Below are positions 1 through 8,648 of a stretch of DNA of 52,942 bases, piece after piece. Made by a program: the position numbers and the translations under genes. How positions within the stretch are numbered: position 1 is the first letter of the stretch; the number at the start of each line of letters is the position of its first letter. The notes under the pieces were generated by a model. It was not told the origin of the DNA and did no database searches. It saw nothing but the letters and a program-made list of their open reading frames with translations. Source of the DNA: Cognatilysobacter segetis (lineage in GTDB: Bacteria > Pseudomonadota > Gammaproteobacteria > Xanthomonadales > Xanthomonadaceae); assembly GCF_004359965.1 (NCBI RefSeq), contig NZ_SMRQ01000006.1, forward strand, positions 1-52,942, given 5' to 3'.

Positions 1-324
1 CGCGCCGCCGCCGCGCGCACCGCCGCCGCCGCCCCGACCCGCCCGGCCGCGCCCGCCGCCGCCGGCGGCAACGAGCTGCGCGCGCTGTCCACCCCGCCGC
101 CGGCCTTCCCGCCGGAAGCGCTGCGCTCGGCGCAGTCCGGCGAGGTGCAGGTCGAGTTCACCGTGTCGCCGGACGGCTCGGTCTCGGCGGCCCGCGTCGT
201 CCGCGCCAACCCGCCGCGCGTGTTCGACCGCGCCGCGGTCAGCGCCGTCAAGCGCTGGCGCTTCCAGCCGGTCGACGCGCCGGTGACCACGCGCCGCACG
301 ATCTCGTTCAACCCGGGTACCTGA
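1..324 (+). CDS. Energy transducer TonB-like protein, C-terminal part (truncated by window edge)
   Basis: The frame is open from base 1 to the TGA at 322-324. It starts with an Ala/Pro-rich linker, followed by a typical TonB C-terminal domain: a PPAFPPEALRSAQSGEVQV stretch, then FTVSPDGSVSAARVV, and near the end AVSAVKRWRFQPV. This last block is the YP-x-A / V-x-G-x-V / A-x-W-x-F-x-P layout of the family. TonB proteins span the periplasm and carry proton-motive energy from ExbBD to outer-membrane receptors; the domain seen is the receptor-contacting end. The N-terminus lies outside the window, so the membrane anchor cannot be checked. It could also be another periplasmic protein that borrows this domain. 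Confidence 0.85.
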   Translation, partial: RAAAARTAAAAPTRPAAPAAAGGNELRALSTPPPAFPPEALRSAQSGEVQVEFTVSPDGSVSAARVVRANPPRVFDRAAVSAVKRWRFQPVDAPVTTRRTISFNPGT

Positions 325-341
325 CCGGGCGACGCGCGACG

Positions 342-374
342 AAAAAAAGCCCGGCTCCGGCCGGGCTTTTTTCT
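342..374. terminator. Bidirectional intrinsic terminator
   Basis: A run of seven A's leads into AGCCCGG, a short loop and CCGGGCT, followed by a T tract. The A and T tracts flank a GC-rich stem, so the structure can stop transcription from both sides. It sits between the converging TonB-like gene and the hemerythrin gene, as expected. Confidence 0.85.
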
Positions 375-388
375 TGCGGTCGCGCGGC

Positions 389-913
389 TCAGCCCGGCGT
401 GCCGGGCGAACGGAACAGCGAGGCGACGCCGGTCTTGAGCTTCGCGTGCAGCGTGACGCCCTCGGCCATGCCGGACGCCTTCCACGCCTCGTACTGCGCG
501 TCCATGTCGGCCAGCTCCTGCGCGGTGAACAGTTCGCGCATCGCGGCGAAGATCTCGCGTTCCTCCTCCTTCGCGTGGTGGTCGATGAGCTCGCCCATCA
601 CCTTCGCGCTGCCGGCGAATTCGCGGCTGGTCGGCTCGCAGGCCTTGAGGTCGGGCAGCACGCTCTGCTCGACCGCGCGATGCTCCTGCATCGCGGCCGC
701 CCACAGCAGCTTCTGCTCGTGGCTGGCGCGCGACTTCAGCGCCGGATAGAACACCAGCTCTTCCCACTTCGCATGCGGCACCAGCGCCATCTCGATCTTC
801 TCGAGCAATTCCAGGCGCGTCTTCTCGGCGCGGTCGGTGGTGGCGTTGACCTGCTCGAAGAGCGCGCGGAGCTGGTCGTGTTCGGTCTTGAGGGTAGTGA
901 GGATGCTGCGCAT
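389..913 (-). CDS. Hemerythrin HHE-domain protein
   Basis: 174 residues and probably cytoplasmic, as no signal peptide or membrane segment is visible. Hemerythrin-like domains are four-helix bundles that bind a di-iron centre through His and Glu/Asp. Candidate ligands are H12 (EHDQL), H47 and E51 (PHAKWEE), H78 (EHRAVE) and H112/H113 with E117 (DHHAKEEE). This matches the HxxxE spacing of the family. Such proteins sense or store oxygen, or protect against NO and peroxide; the sequence does not say which. The start is supported by GGAGG about 9 bases upstream of the ATG. The gene converges on the TonB-like gene across a shared terminator and appears monocistronic. Confidence 0.85.
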   Translation of the reverse strand: MRSILTTLKTEHDQLRALFEQVNATTDRAEKTRLELLEKIEMALVPHAKWEELVFYPALKSRASHEQKLLWAAAMQEHRAVEQSVLPDLKACEPTSREFAGSAKVMGELIDHHAKEEEREIFAAMRELFTAQELADMDAQYEAWKASGMAEGVTLHAKLKTGVASLFRSPGTPG

Positions 914-1021
914 TGACGGGCCTCCATGACAGGCCCACAGCGTCGGACGGCGGCGCGGATCGATGCGTGAAAGCGGCCGTGCGCCGCACGCGACACGTAT
1001 TGCCGCATCGCATCCATGCGA

Positions 1022-1050
1022 GATGGCGGCGCCCCGCGAGCGCCGCCATC
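1022..1050 (-). terminator. Hairpin after the NatAB-like operon
   Basis: GATGGCGGCGC (1022-1032) and GCGCCGCCATC (1040-1050) form a perfect 11-bp stem with a 7-base loop, just downstream of the permease stop codon. No T tract follows on the minus strand, so termination is inferred from position and stem strength only. Confidence 0.5.
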
Positions 1051-1060
1051 GTGCCGTGCC

Positions 1061-2245
1061 TCAGCCCGAGATCGCGAGGCGCTCCTGGTGGTAGCGACGC
1101 ACCGCCGCGAACCACAGCACCGCCGCCAGTCCGAAACCGCTGGCGAGGTAAACCGCCCACACGGCCGGCTGGATCGCCTCGCCGCGCACGATCTTCAGCA
1201 GCAGCTGGTTCTGCGCGAGGAACGGCACCGCGAACTGCCACAGCTGCGTCTTGATCGGATTCACCATCAGCATGATCGAGGGCAGCATCGGCAGCAGCAT
1301 CAGCCAGGTCATGTGGCTCTGCGCCTCTTTCATGCTCTTGGCCGCGGCCGACAGGAACGTCAGCAGCGACGTGCCGATCACCAGCATCGGCAGCAGCACG
1401 AACAGCATCTTCGCCATCGCCGGAAAGCTCACGTCGAGCATGCGCGCGGTGGCCGCGAGCTGTGCGCTGACCTTGAACGACATCAACGTGAGCACCAGCG
1501 ACAGCAGGCCGAGCGAGCAGGCCGCGGCGATCTTGCCGGTGACGATGCCGCCGCGCCGCGCGGGCGTCGCCAGCAAGGGCTCCAGCGACTGGCGTTCGCG
1601 CTCGCCGGCGGTGGCATCGATGATCAGGTACGCGCCGCCAAGGAACGAGCTGATGATCAGCAGGTAGGGCAGCATGATCGACAGCACCATGCCCTTCTTG
1701 GCCTGCTCGCTGGCGACGTCGCGGTTGCCGACGTTGACCGCGCGCGTGACCGACGGATCGATGCCGCGCGCCAGCAGGCGCAGCGCGCCCATCTGGTCGC
1801 GATAGCCCTCCAGCGCCGCGCGCACGCGGGCCATCGGGATCTCCGCATTGCGACGCGTACTGTCGGCCACCACCTCGACCACCGCCGGCTTGCCCGCGCG
1901 CCAGTCCTTCGCGAAGTCCTCGTCGATGCGCAGGCCGACGTCCTCGTCCTGCTGCGCGATCGCGGCGTCGAGGTCCTTCGGCGCCTTCTTCGCCTGGATG
2001 CCCTGCGTGGCGAGGAACGCGACGAGGTTGGGCGCGCGCTCCATGCCGTCGACCGGGATCACGAGCGTGCGGTCGAGCTCGGTCTTGGCGCGCTTCTCGG
2101 CCATCGAGCCGGTGCCGATGATGATCAGCGGGTACAGCAGCGGGCCGAGCAGCAGCGCGATCGCGAGCGTGCGGCGATCGCGCGAGATGTCGCGCAGTTC
2201 CTTGCGCATCACCGACCACACGGTGGCCATGAGTCCGGTCTTCAT
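1061..2245 (-). CDS. ABC-2 type exporter permease (NatB-like)
   Basis: 394 residues. One hydrophobic segment near residues 27-48 is followed by a large extracytoplasmic region of about 120 residues. About five further membrane segments occupy the C-terminal half (for example SIMLPYLLIISSFLGGAYLI and MTWLMLLPMLPSIMLMV). This is the NatB/ABC-2 permease layout. The ATG overlaps the TGA of the upstream ATPase gene as ATGA, so the two are almost certainly co-translated and form one exporter. B. subtilis NatAB extrudes sodium, but this family is functionally broad and the substrate here cannot be read from sequence. Confidence 0.85.
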   Translation of the reverse strand: MKTGLMATVWSVMRKELRDISRDRRTLAIALLLGPLLYPLIIIGTGSMAEKRAKTELDRTLVIPVDGMERAPNLVAFLATQGIQAKKAPKDLDAAIAQQDEDVGLRIDEDFAKDWRAGKPAVVEVVADSTRRNAEIPMARVRAALEGYRDQMGALRLLARGIDPSVTRAVNVGNRDVASEQAKKGMVLSIMLPYLLIISSFLGGAYLIIDATAGERERQSLEPLLATPARRGGIVTGKIAAACSLGLLSLVLTLMSFKVSAQLAATARMLDVSFPAMAKMLFVLLPMLVIGTSLLTFLSAAAKSMKEAQSHMTWLMLLPMLPSIMLMVNPIKTQLWQFAVPFLAQNQLLLKIVRGEAIQPAVWAVYLASGFGLAAVLWFAAVRRYHQERLAISG

Positions 2246-2988
2246 GCGTGCAGTCCTTCTTCCGAGCCGATCGCCTTGACGAAGGCGTCCTCGAGGTTGG
2301 TTTCACCGAATCGCGCCCGCAGCTCGTCCGCGGTGCCGCCCGCGACGACCTGCCCCTTCGCGATGATCACGATGCGATCGCAGAGCGCGGCCACCTCCTG
2401 CATGATGTGGCTGGAGAAGATCACGCAGCGCCCTTCGGCCTTGAGCTGCAGCAGGAAGCCGCGCATCGCGCGCGTGGTCATGACGTCGAGCCCGTTGGTG
2501 GGCTCGTCGAGGATCACGTTCCTCGGGTCGTGCACGAGTGCGCGTGCGATCGCCGTCTTGGTGCGCTGGCCCTGGCTGAAGCCCTCGGTCTGTCGATCGA
2601 GGATGTCGTCCATCTGCAGCTCGCGCGCCAGCACCTGGGTACGCGCGGCGATCTGCGCCTTCGACAGGCCGTGCAGCTCGCCGAAGTAGGCGATGTTCTC
2701 GCGCGCGGTCAGGCGCTTGTAGACGCCGCGGGCGTCGGGCAGCACGCCGAGCGCGCGGCGCACCGTCACCGGATCCTTCGCGGTGTCGACGCCGTCGACC
2801 ATCACCTGGCCGCGGTCGGGCGTCATCAGCGTGTAGAGCATGCGCAGCGTGGTGGTCTTGCCGGCGCCGTTCGGGCCGAGCAGGCCGGTGATCTGGCCGT
2901 CGGGTGCCTCGAAGGACACGCCGTCCACGGCCTTGACGGGGCCGGTCTTGGTCTTGAACGTCTTGTGCAGGTCGTTGGCGGTGATCAT
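2242..2988 (-). CDS. ABC exporter ATP-binding protein (NatA-like)
   Basis: 248 residues. It supplies ATP hydrolysis for the permease encoded immediately downstream. Walker A is GPNGAGKTT (38-46), Walker B is VILDEP (158-163) and the switch histidine is H194 in FSSH. The signature motif is FSQGQ (137-141) rather than LSGGQ, a variant seen in NatA/CcmA-type ATPases. The DNA around the ATG (2988) is followed upstream by the stop of the hydrolase gene at 2996, leaving only 7 bases between them. The pair may therefore be transcribed together with the hydrolase. Confidence 0.9.
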   Translation of the reverse strand: MITANDLHKTFKTKTGPVKAVDGVSFEAPDGQITGLLGPNGAGKTTTLRMLYTLMTPDRGQVMVDGVDTAKDPVTVRRALGVLPDARGVYKRLTARENIAYFGELHGLSKAQIAARTQVLARELQMDDILDRQTEGFSQGQRTKTAIARALVHDPRNVILDEPTNGLDVMTTRAMRGFLLQLKAEGRCVIFSSHIMQEVAALCDRIVIIAKGQVVAGGTADELRARFGETNLEDAFVKAIGSEEGLHA

Positions 2989-2995
2989 GGCCGGC

Positions 2996-4501
2996 TCACG
3001 GCTCCCATCCGTTGAAGCTGGTGAACGGCGGCACGGGCGCGACCGTCTCCAGGCATTTGGTGTCGAGCGCCTTGGCGTTCGCGGTTTCGATGAACTTGCC
3101 GATCAGCTTCGGCATGCAGCCGGTGCCCATCACGTTGTGGCCCTGCCCGCGCAGCACGACGGCCTTCGCGTTCGGCAGCGTCTTCGCCACGCGCTCGGCG
3201 TACTCCGGCGGCGTCACCGGATCGAGTTCGCCGGACATCAGCAGCACCGGCGCGTCGCTCCTGAGCGGCTGGCCGAAGTCCGCCGGTCGCGCGCCCTTGG
3301 GCCACGCCTTGCAGGCGGCGAAGAACATATCCGCCATGTCGGTGCCGAGCGCGGTGCCCGCGTCGGCCGGATCGGCGACGTAGCGATCGGCGTCCTCGGC
3401 GCAGATCACCGACCACTGCATGCCGCGGTTCATGCTGCCGGCCATCGACTCGCCGCCGAGCGCGGCCAGCGCGGCGAGCGGCGCATAGCGCCCCTGCACC
3501 GCCTCGTCGACGACGACGGGCAGCAGCGCCGCGGCCAGCGGCACGTACGAGAACAGCTGCGTGAGCCCGACCACGGTCTGCGCGGTGAGCTTGTCGTGCT
3601 TGGCCTCGCCGGTGGCGGGATCGCGGTAGTCGACCTCGACCGGCGCGCTCGCCAGGCGCTGCTTGAGCGTGGCCAGCTGCGTGCGCAGGTCCTGCGGATA
3701 GCGCTTGGCGCAGACCGGATCGGCGGCGCAGGCCTTGCCGCGCAGCGTGAGCGTGCGTTCGAACGTGCGCGCGAACTCGCCACCGGCGACGACGTCGTTG
3801 GGCAGCACGCCGTCGAGCACCACTGCGCGCGTCTGCGCCGGATGGCGCATCGCGTACTGCTGCGCGACGCGCGTGCCGTAGGACACGCCGACCAGGTCGA
3901 TCTTCTCCGCGCCGAGCGCGCGGCGCACGGTATCGAGATCCTCCACCGCGACGGTGGTGGTGAACAGGCGCGGGTCGTGCGTCTGCGCGGCGGCGCACTT
4001 GCCGGCGTACTCGGCGATCGCCGCGGTGTCGTCGCGGTCCTTGTACTCGTCGCGCAGCGCCTTCGGGCAGTCCAGCGGGGCGGACTTGCCGGTGCCGCGC
4101 TGGTCGACGAGGAACACGCTGCGCGACTTCAGCACCGGGCCCAGCGCATTGGCCACCGCGGCCGCGTACTCGCTCGCGGCCTGGCCGGGGCCGCCGGCGA
4201 GGAAGAACACCGGATCGGGCGCCGGATCGACGCGGCCGCCGGGCCGCAGCCAGGCGATGCGCAGGTCGACCTTCGGCCCGTTCGGCTTCGACGGGTCCTC
4301 CGGCACCGCGAGCGTTCCGCACATGCCGTCGAGCGTCTGCGCGGCGAGCGCGCCCGACAGCGCGCAGGGTTCGAATTCGATGCGGCCGACGGTCCGCTTG
4401 GCGGACTCCGGCTCGGGCTTGGCCTGCGGGCCGTGCGCGGTGCCGGAACATCCGGCGAGCGCGAGGGCCAACAGTGAAAACAAGGGTCGGACTTTCGACA
4501 T
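2996..4501 (-). CDS. Secreted alpha/beta hydrolase lipoprotein (S33 / tripeptidyl aminopeptidase-like)
   Basis: 501 residues with a lipoprotein signal ending in the lipobox LAGC (Cys18), so it is probably anchored in the envelope. The fold is alpha/beta hydrolase: an HGGPG-like loop LAGGPGQ (about 101-107), DQRGTGKS (133-140) and the nucleophile elbow GVSYG with Ser207. Near the C-terminus SGELDPVTP and GQGHNV supply the probable acid and histidine. The C-terminal block matches the TAP-like domain of tripeptidyl aminopeptidases. It probably releases short peptides or amino acids from periplasmic or external substrates. The start is chosen because it puts the signal peptide directly at the N-terminus. 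Confidence 0.85.
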   Translation of the reverse strand: MSKVRPLFSLLALALAGCSGTAHGPQAKPEPESAKRTVGRIEFEPCALSGALAAQTLDGMCGTLAVPEDPSKPNGPKVDLRIAWLRPGGRVDPAPDPVFFLAGGPGQAASEYAAAVANALGPVLKSRSVFLVDQRGTGKSAPLDCPKALRDEYKDRDDTAAIAEYAGKCAAAQTHDPRLFTTTVAVEDLDTVRRALGAEKIDLVGVSYGTRVAQQYAMRHPAQTRAVVLDGVLPNDVVAGGEFARTFERTLTLRGKACAADPVCAKRYPQDLRTQLATLKQRLASAPVEVDYRDPATGEAKHDKLTAQTVVGLTQLFSYVPLAAALLPVVVDEAVQGRYAPLAALAALGGESMAGSMNRGMQWSVICAEDADRYVADPADAGTALGTDMADMFFAACKAWPKGARPADFGQPLRSDAPVLLMSGELDPVTPPEYAERVAKTLPNAKAVVLRGQGHNVMGTGCMPKLIGKFIETANAKALDTKCLETVAPVPPFTSFNGWEP

Positions 4502-4530
4502 GGGGCCATCCGTGAAGCGGTGGAAACGCG

Positions 4531-4546
4531 GCGACCGGCCGGTCGC
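4531..4546. repeat. Perfect 16-bp palindrome
   Basis: GCGACCGGCCGGTCGC reads the same on both strands. It lies 30 bases upstream of the hydrolase start codon and about 37 bases past the stop of the small membrane gene at 4583. It may be a regulator site or part of a termination structure. Confidence 0.6.
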
Positions 4547-4554
4547 GCAGGAAT

Positions 4555-4572
4555 GGACGGCCCGGGCCGTCC
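4555..4572. repeat. Perfect 18-bp palindrome
   Basis: GGACGGCCCGGGCCGTCC is fully self-complementary and is centred 25 bases from the palindrome at 4531-4546. As RNA it could fold into a 7-bp stem with a CCGG loop just past the end of the 4583-5729 operon, but no T tract follows. Confidence 0.6.
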
Positions 4573-4582
4573 GTGGAAACGA

Positions 4583-4771
4583 TTACGGGTGAGGGCGGCT
4601 GCTCCGCGCGGCGGCGCCGAAGGCGATGCCCGCGCCCACCATCGCCGTGCCCATCGGCAGGAAGGCGATCCGGCGGGTGACCGCGCCGACGCCCAGCAGG
4701 GCGAGCCCGAGGATCAGGAACGCGATGCCCATGCCGCGGAGCCGGCGGGACCGGTCGGTAATGGCGGCCAT
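4583..4771 (-). CDS. Small two-helix membrane protein
   Basis: 62 residues. A basic N-terminus is followed by two hydrophobic segments, about residues 14-32 (GIAFLILGLALLGVGAV) and 37-54. I do not recognise a family. Its start codon lies one base past the stop of the 57-residue gene upstream. It is the last gene of a tightly packed operon headed by a six-helix membrane protein and an XRE regulator, so its role is probably tied to those genes. A membrane accessory subunit is possible but unproven. Confidence 0.65.
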   Translation of the reverse strand: MAAITDRSRRLRGMGIAFLILGLALLGVGAVTRRIAFLPMGTAMVGAGIAFGAAARSSRPHP

Positions 4772-4772
4772 G

Positions 4773-4946
4773 TCAGCGCGGGCCCGTCGACAGCGGCGGG
4801 CACCGCGGCGTGCCGAGCGTGGTGACCCAGAGCGCGGGGAACACGAACGTGGCGAACATCGTCAGGTCGAACACAATCGACAGCACCAGGGTGGCGACCG
4901 TCGCGGCGAGCAACCAGGCGTTGCGGCGGGACAGGAAGCGGTTCAT
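4773..4946 (-). CDS. 57-residue membrane protein
   Basis: This short frame begins MNRFLSRRNAWLL and holds one or two hydrophobic segments between residues 11 and 44, then a short polar tail. Its ATG overlaps the TGA of the XRE regulator (ATGA at 4943-4946), and it ends one base before the next gene. That coupling, with the hydrophobic profile and a positively charged N-terminus, argues that it is translated even though it is under 60 codons. No family is recognised. It could easily be missed by automated calling. Confidence 0.65.
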   Translation of the reverse strand: MNRFLSRRNAWLLAATVATLVLSIVFDLTMFATFVFPALWVTTLGTPRCPPLSTGPR

Positions 4947-5143
4947 GCGTCGTCTCCGGGGAGGAAGATGGCTTCGAGGGGCGCGTCGAACAGGCGCGCG
5001 ATGCGGAACGCGAGCGGCAGGCTGGGGTCGTACTTGCCGGTCTCGATGGCGTTGACGGTCTGTCGCGACACGGCGAGCCGCTCGGCGAGCTCGCCCTGCG
5101 ACCAGCCCTGCGATTCCCGCAATTCGCGCACGCGGCTTTCCAT
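4943..5143 (-). CDS. Small XRE-family HTH transcriptional regulator
   Basis: 66 residues, essentially a single Cro/CI-type helix-turn-helix domain. The helices fall around WSQGELAERL (14-23) and SRQTVNAIETGKYDPS (26-41), and the tail LFDAPLEAIFLPGDDA is typical of this short subgroup. Such regulators usually sit beside a membrane protein gene and control their own operon. Here the gene follows the 194-residue membrane protein by one base and overlaps the 57-residue gene by four. Two similar palindromes upstream of the operon (5735-5756 and 5780-5799) are the likely binding sites, by inference. Confidence 0.9.
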   Translation of the reverse strand: MESRVRELRESQGWSQGELAERLAVSRQTVNAIETGKYDPSLPLAFRIARLFDAPLEAIFLPGDDA

Positions 5144-5144
5144 G

Positions 5145-5729
5145 TCAGGCGAAGCGCCGCGAAATGAAGACCTTGGCGATGCCGTAGGTGAGGCAGATCA
5201 GTGGGAAGACCCAGATCATCGCGGCGCTCGACGGGATGTCGATCACCTTGGCCGCCTGCAGCAGGCCGGCGGCGAAGTAGGCGAGCGAGACCAGTACCGT
5301 GGCGAAGCTCACCGATTCCACCTCGATACGTCGCTGCATCTCGTCGGTATCGCGGATGTGGCGCACGATCGCGCGCATCGCCAGCGCGACGAAGGGCACC
5401 GGCGCGAGCGCGACGAGCGCGCGCAGCGACGGATCCTCCACATGCTGCTTGAGCAGCCAGACCGAACCGAGGATGGCGACGACGTAGCCCGCCATCGGCG
5501 GCAGGAACTCGCGGAGGTAACGACGGCGCAGGGCGGGCGTCGCGGAGTGCGCGGCCTCCGGCAGGTGGCGCGCCAGCATGCCGGCCAGTACCAGCGCCAC
5601 GCTGACGCCCGACAGCAGCCCGCCCGCGAAATCGGATAGCAGGCCGGGCATCCAGGCGCGCAATGCCAGTACGGCGACCAGCTGGAAGGCGCCGAGGGCG
5701 ATGCAGACGCGGGCAGCGAATCGGTTCAT
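5145..5729 (-). CDS. Six-helix integral membrane protein, first gene of XRE operon
   Basis: 194 residues with about six hydrophobic segments: VCIALGAFQLVAVLAL, then LLSGVSVALVLAGMLA, MAGYVVAILGSVWLL, LVALAPVPFVALAMRAI, FATVLVSLAYFAAGLL and MIWVFPLICLTYGIAKVF. I do not recognise a named family with certainty. Membrane proteins paired with tiny XRE regulators occur widely and most are uncharacterised. As first gene of the operon it is nearest the tandem palindromes, the closer of which ends 6 bases from its start codon. That position fits repression by the adjacent regulator. No catalytic motif is visible. Confidence 0.75.
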   Translation of the reverse strand: MNRFAARVCIALGAFQLVAVLALRAWMPGLLSDFAGGLLSGVSVALVLAGMLARHLPEAAHSATPALRRRYLREFLPPMAGYVVAILGSVWLLKQHVEDPSLRALVALAPVPFVALAMRAIVRHIRDTDEMQRRIEVESVSFATVLVSLAYFAAGLLQAAKVIDIPSSAAMIWVFPLICLTYGIAKVFISRRFA

Positions 5730-5734
5730 CGTGG

Positions 5735-5756
5735 CCAGTCAAGTAAACTTGACAGG
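5735..5756. promoter_or_regulatory. Operator-like palindrome O1
   Basis: The core GTCAAGT-AA-ACTTGAC (5738-5753) is a perfect 7+2+7 inverted repeat. Arms extend to 10 bp with one mismatch. It sits 6-27 bases upstream of the start of the membrane protein gene at 5729. The symmetry and position suit a dimeric XRE repressor encoded in the same operon. Confidence 0.6.
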
Positions 5757-5779
5757 GATGCTGGCGCCGTCCCCGGCCG

Positions 5780-5799
5780 GTGTCAAGCGTGCTTTACAC
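5780..5799. promoter_or_regulatory. Operator-like palindrome O2 with candidate -35
   Basis: GTGTCAAGC-GT-GCTTTACAC is a 9+2+9 inverted repeat with one mismatch. It shares the GTCAAG half-site and the 2-base spacer with O1. The centres are 44 bases apart, close to four helical turns. On the minus strand the site contains TTGACA (5786 down to 5781), a consensus -35 element, so a bound repressor would cover the promoter. Confidence 0.5.
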
Positions 5800-5915
5800 G
5801 GTCCGACGAACGGCGCGGACGCGACGCGGGCGGGTCCGCGACGAGGGCGGCGGGCGATCGATCCCGGCACCCGGCACCCGGCGCGCCGGCCCAGGCGGGG
5901 GATCCGCCGGGCTGC

Positions 5916-6683
5916 CTACTTCGAACTGACGTACTTCTCGCGCCGGATCTGCCCCACCGGCAACCCATGGCCCTTCAGCGCCTCGAAGCAGGCGTCGACC
6001 ATGTTCGGATTGCCGCAGAGATATGCGATGTCACCCTCGGCACTCGGCGCGAACTCGTCGAGGAACTGCTGCACGTAGCCGTGGCGCACGTCCGCATGCG
6101 CCTGCGGCGAGCCGGCCGCCGGCAGCTCGCGCGAAAAGCATGGCACGAAGCGGAAGCGATCCGGGTGCCGGTTCGCGAACGCGCGGAACTCGTCGCCGTA
6201 GAGCAGCTCCGCCGGCGTGCGTGCGCCGAACAGCAGCACCACCTCGATGCCGCGCTCGGCGATCAGGCGCTCGAGCTCGGGCAGCATCGCGCGATACGGC
6301 GTGACGCCGGTGCCGGTGGCGATCAGCAGGTAGCGGCGGTTCGCATCCTGCGGCATCAGGCAGAAGCGCCCGAACGGGCCGCTGGCCATCAGCGTGCCGC
6401 CGATCGCGAGGCCTTCGAACAGCGCCGTGGCAGCGCCGCCGGGCACGTAGCTCACGGCGATCTCCACCGCCTCGCCCGGGCCGATCGCGTGGTCGTGGAT
6501 CGTCGCCAGCGAATAGCTGCGCTTGGTCGCGGTGCCGTCGGCGTAGGTGAAGTGCACCTGGATGAACTGGCCGGGGATGAAGTCCAGCGGCTGGCCGTCC
6601 TCGCGCACGAACGAGTAGTGGCCGACGCTCGGGGCGAGCATGCGGCGCGAGACGAGTCGGAGCGGGAACTGGACGATGGCCAA
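5916..6683 (-). CDS. FAD/NAD(P)-binding oxidoreductase (ferredoxin-NADP reductase type)
   Basis: About 255 residues in one FNR-like module. An FAD-binding barrel carries RSYSLAT, and a nucleotide-binding half carries ATGTGVTPYRAM and the C-terminal CGNPNMVDACFEAL. It should move electrons between NAD(P)H and ferredoxin, flavin or another carrier in the cytosol. The partner is not encoded nearby. The frame extends upstream to a GTG at 6725. I prefer the TTG at 6683 (product beginning MAIVQFPLRLVSRR) because the extra upstream residues look non-conserved, but the start is uncertain. The gene diverges from the YadGH-like exporter. Confidence 0.8.
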   Translation of the reverse strand: MAIVQFPLRLVSRRMLAPSVGHYSFVREDGQPLDFIPGQFIQVHFTYADGTATKRSYSLATIHDHAIGPGEAVEIAVSYVPGGAATALFEGLAIGGTLMASGPFGRFCLMPQDANRRYLLIATGTGVTPYRAMLPELERLIAERGIEVVLLFGARTPAELLYGDEFRAFANRHPDRFRFVPCFSRELPAAGSPQAHADVRHGYVQQFLDEFAPSAEGDIAYLCGNPNMVDACFEALKGHGLPVGQIRREKYVSSK

Positions 6684-6771
6684 AGCGGTGCGATCCTGAC
6701 GGGCAGCGCATGCACAGGGCGGCACGGCCGCTGGAACGCTGCAGCGCGCGGGTGTGCGCGCCTGGGCTGCC

Positions 6772-6777
6772 TATACT
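6772..6777 (+). promoter_or_regulatory. Candidate -10 element of the YadGH-like operon
   Basis: TATACT lies 28 bases upstream of the ATG at 6805. No convincing -35 is present. The overlapping minus-strand hexamer TAGTAT (6778 down to 6773) could serve the divergent reductase gene, giving a shared bidirectional promoter. Confidence 0.35.
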
Positions 6778-6804
6778 ACCGGGATCACCGTTCGAACCCC
6801 CGAC

Positions 6805-7755
<951 letters not shown>

Positions 7756-7781
7756 GCCGCGCGAAAGAACCGGAAGCCCCG

Positions 7782-8573
7782 ATGTCCACCACGCCCGCCA
7801 CGCTGTCGTCCCGCCACCTCGTCGCGCTCGGCACCATCGCGCGACGCGAGGTCAATCGCATCCTGCGCATCTGGACGCAGACGCTGATCCCGCCCGCGAT
7901 CACCATGACGCTGTACTTCATGATTTTCGGCGGGCTGATCGGCTCGCGCGTGGGCACCATGGACGGCATCAAGTACATGGACTTCATCGTCCCGGGCCTG
8001 GTGATGATGTCGGTCATCCAGAACGCCTACGGCAACATCTCGTCGAGCTTCTTCGGCGCGAAGTTCGGCCGGCATGTCGAAGAACTGCTGGTCAGCCCGA
8101 TGCCGAACTGGGTGATCCTCGCCGGCTACGTCGCCGGCGCGGTGCTGCGCGGCGTGATGGTGGGCGCGATCGTGCTGGTGATCGCGATGTTCTTCACCCG
8201 CGTGTCGATGCCGCATCCGTTCGTCACGCTCACCACCGTGCTGCTGGGCGCGACGATCTTCGCGTTGGCCGGCTTCGTCAACGCGATCTACGCCAAGAAG
8301 TTCGACGACATCGCGATCGTGCCGACCTTCATCCTCACCCCGCTCACGTACCTCGGCGGCGTGTTCTATTCGGTCAAGCTGCTGCCGGGCTGGGCGGAAG
8401 CCGCGACGCACCTCAACCCGATCTTCTACATGGTCAACGCGTTCCGCTACGGCCTGCTGGGCACCAGCGACGTGCCGCTCGCCGTGGCGTACGGCCTGAT
8501 GCTGCTGTTCGTCGCCGTACTGGGCGCGCTGGGCCTGTGGCTGCTGCGCCGGGGCGTGGGCCTGCGCAGCTGA
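7782..8573 (+). CDS. yadH: ABC-2 type exporter permease, YadH type
   Basis: 263 residues with six predicted membrane segments: one near residue 35 (LIPPAITMTLYFMIFGGLI), others across 65-90, 110-165 and 180-195, and one at the C-terminus (LMLLFVAVLGALGLWLL). The mid-protein LTPLTYLGGVFYSV and LNPIFYMVNAFRYG segments are hallmarks of ABC-2 permeases such as YadH and NodJ. It forms the channel for the ATPase just upstream. The ATG at 7782 follows the ATPase stop by 26 bases. The substrate is unknown. Confidence 0.9.
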   Translation: MSTTPATLSSRHLVALGTIARREVNRILRIWTQTLIPPAITMTLYFMIFGGLIGSRVGTMDGIKYMDFIVPGLVMMSVIQNAYGNISSSFFGAKFGRHVEELLVSPMPNWVILAGYVAGAVLRGVMVGAIVLVIAMFFTRVSMPHPFVTLTTVLLGATIFALAGFVNAIYAKKFDDIAIVPTFILTPLTYLGGVFYSVKLLPGWAEAATHLNPIFYMVNAFRYGLLGTSDVPLAVAYGLMLLFVAVLGALGLWLLRRGVGLRS

Positions 8574-8648
8574 TGTGACCTCCGGCCCATTGCGACGGGG
8601 GTCGCAGCGGGCCACAGTGCGCGCCTCTACGTCCGGGGAGGGACAGGG

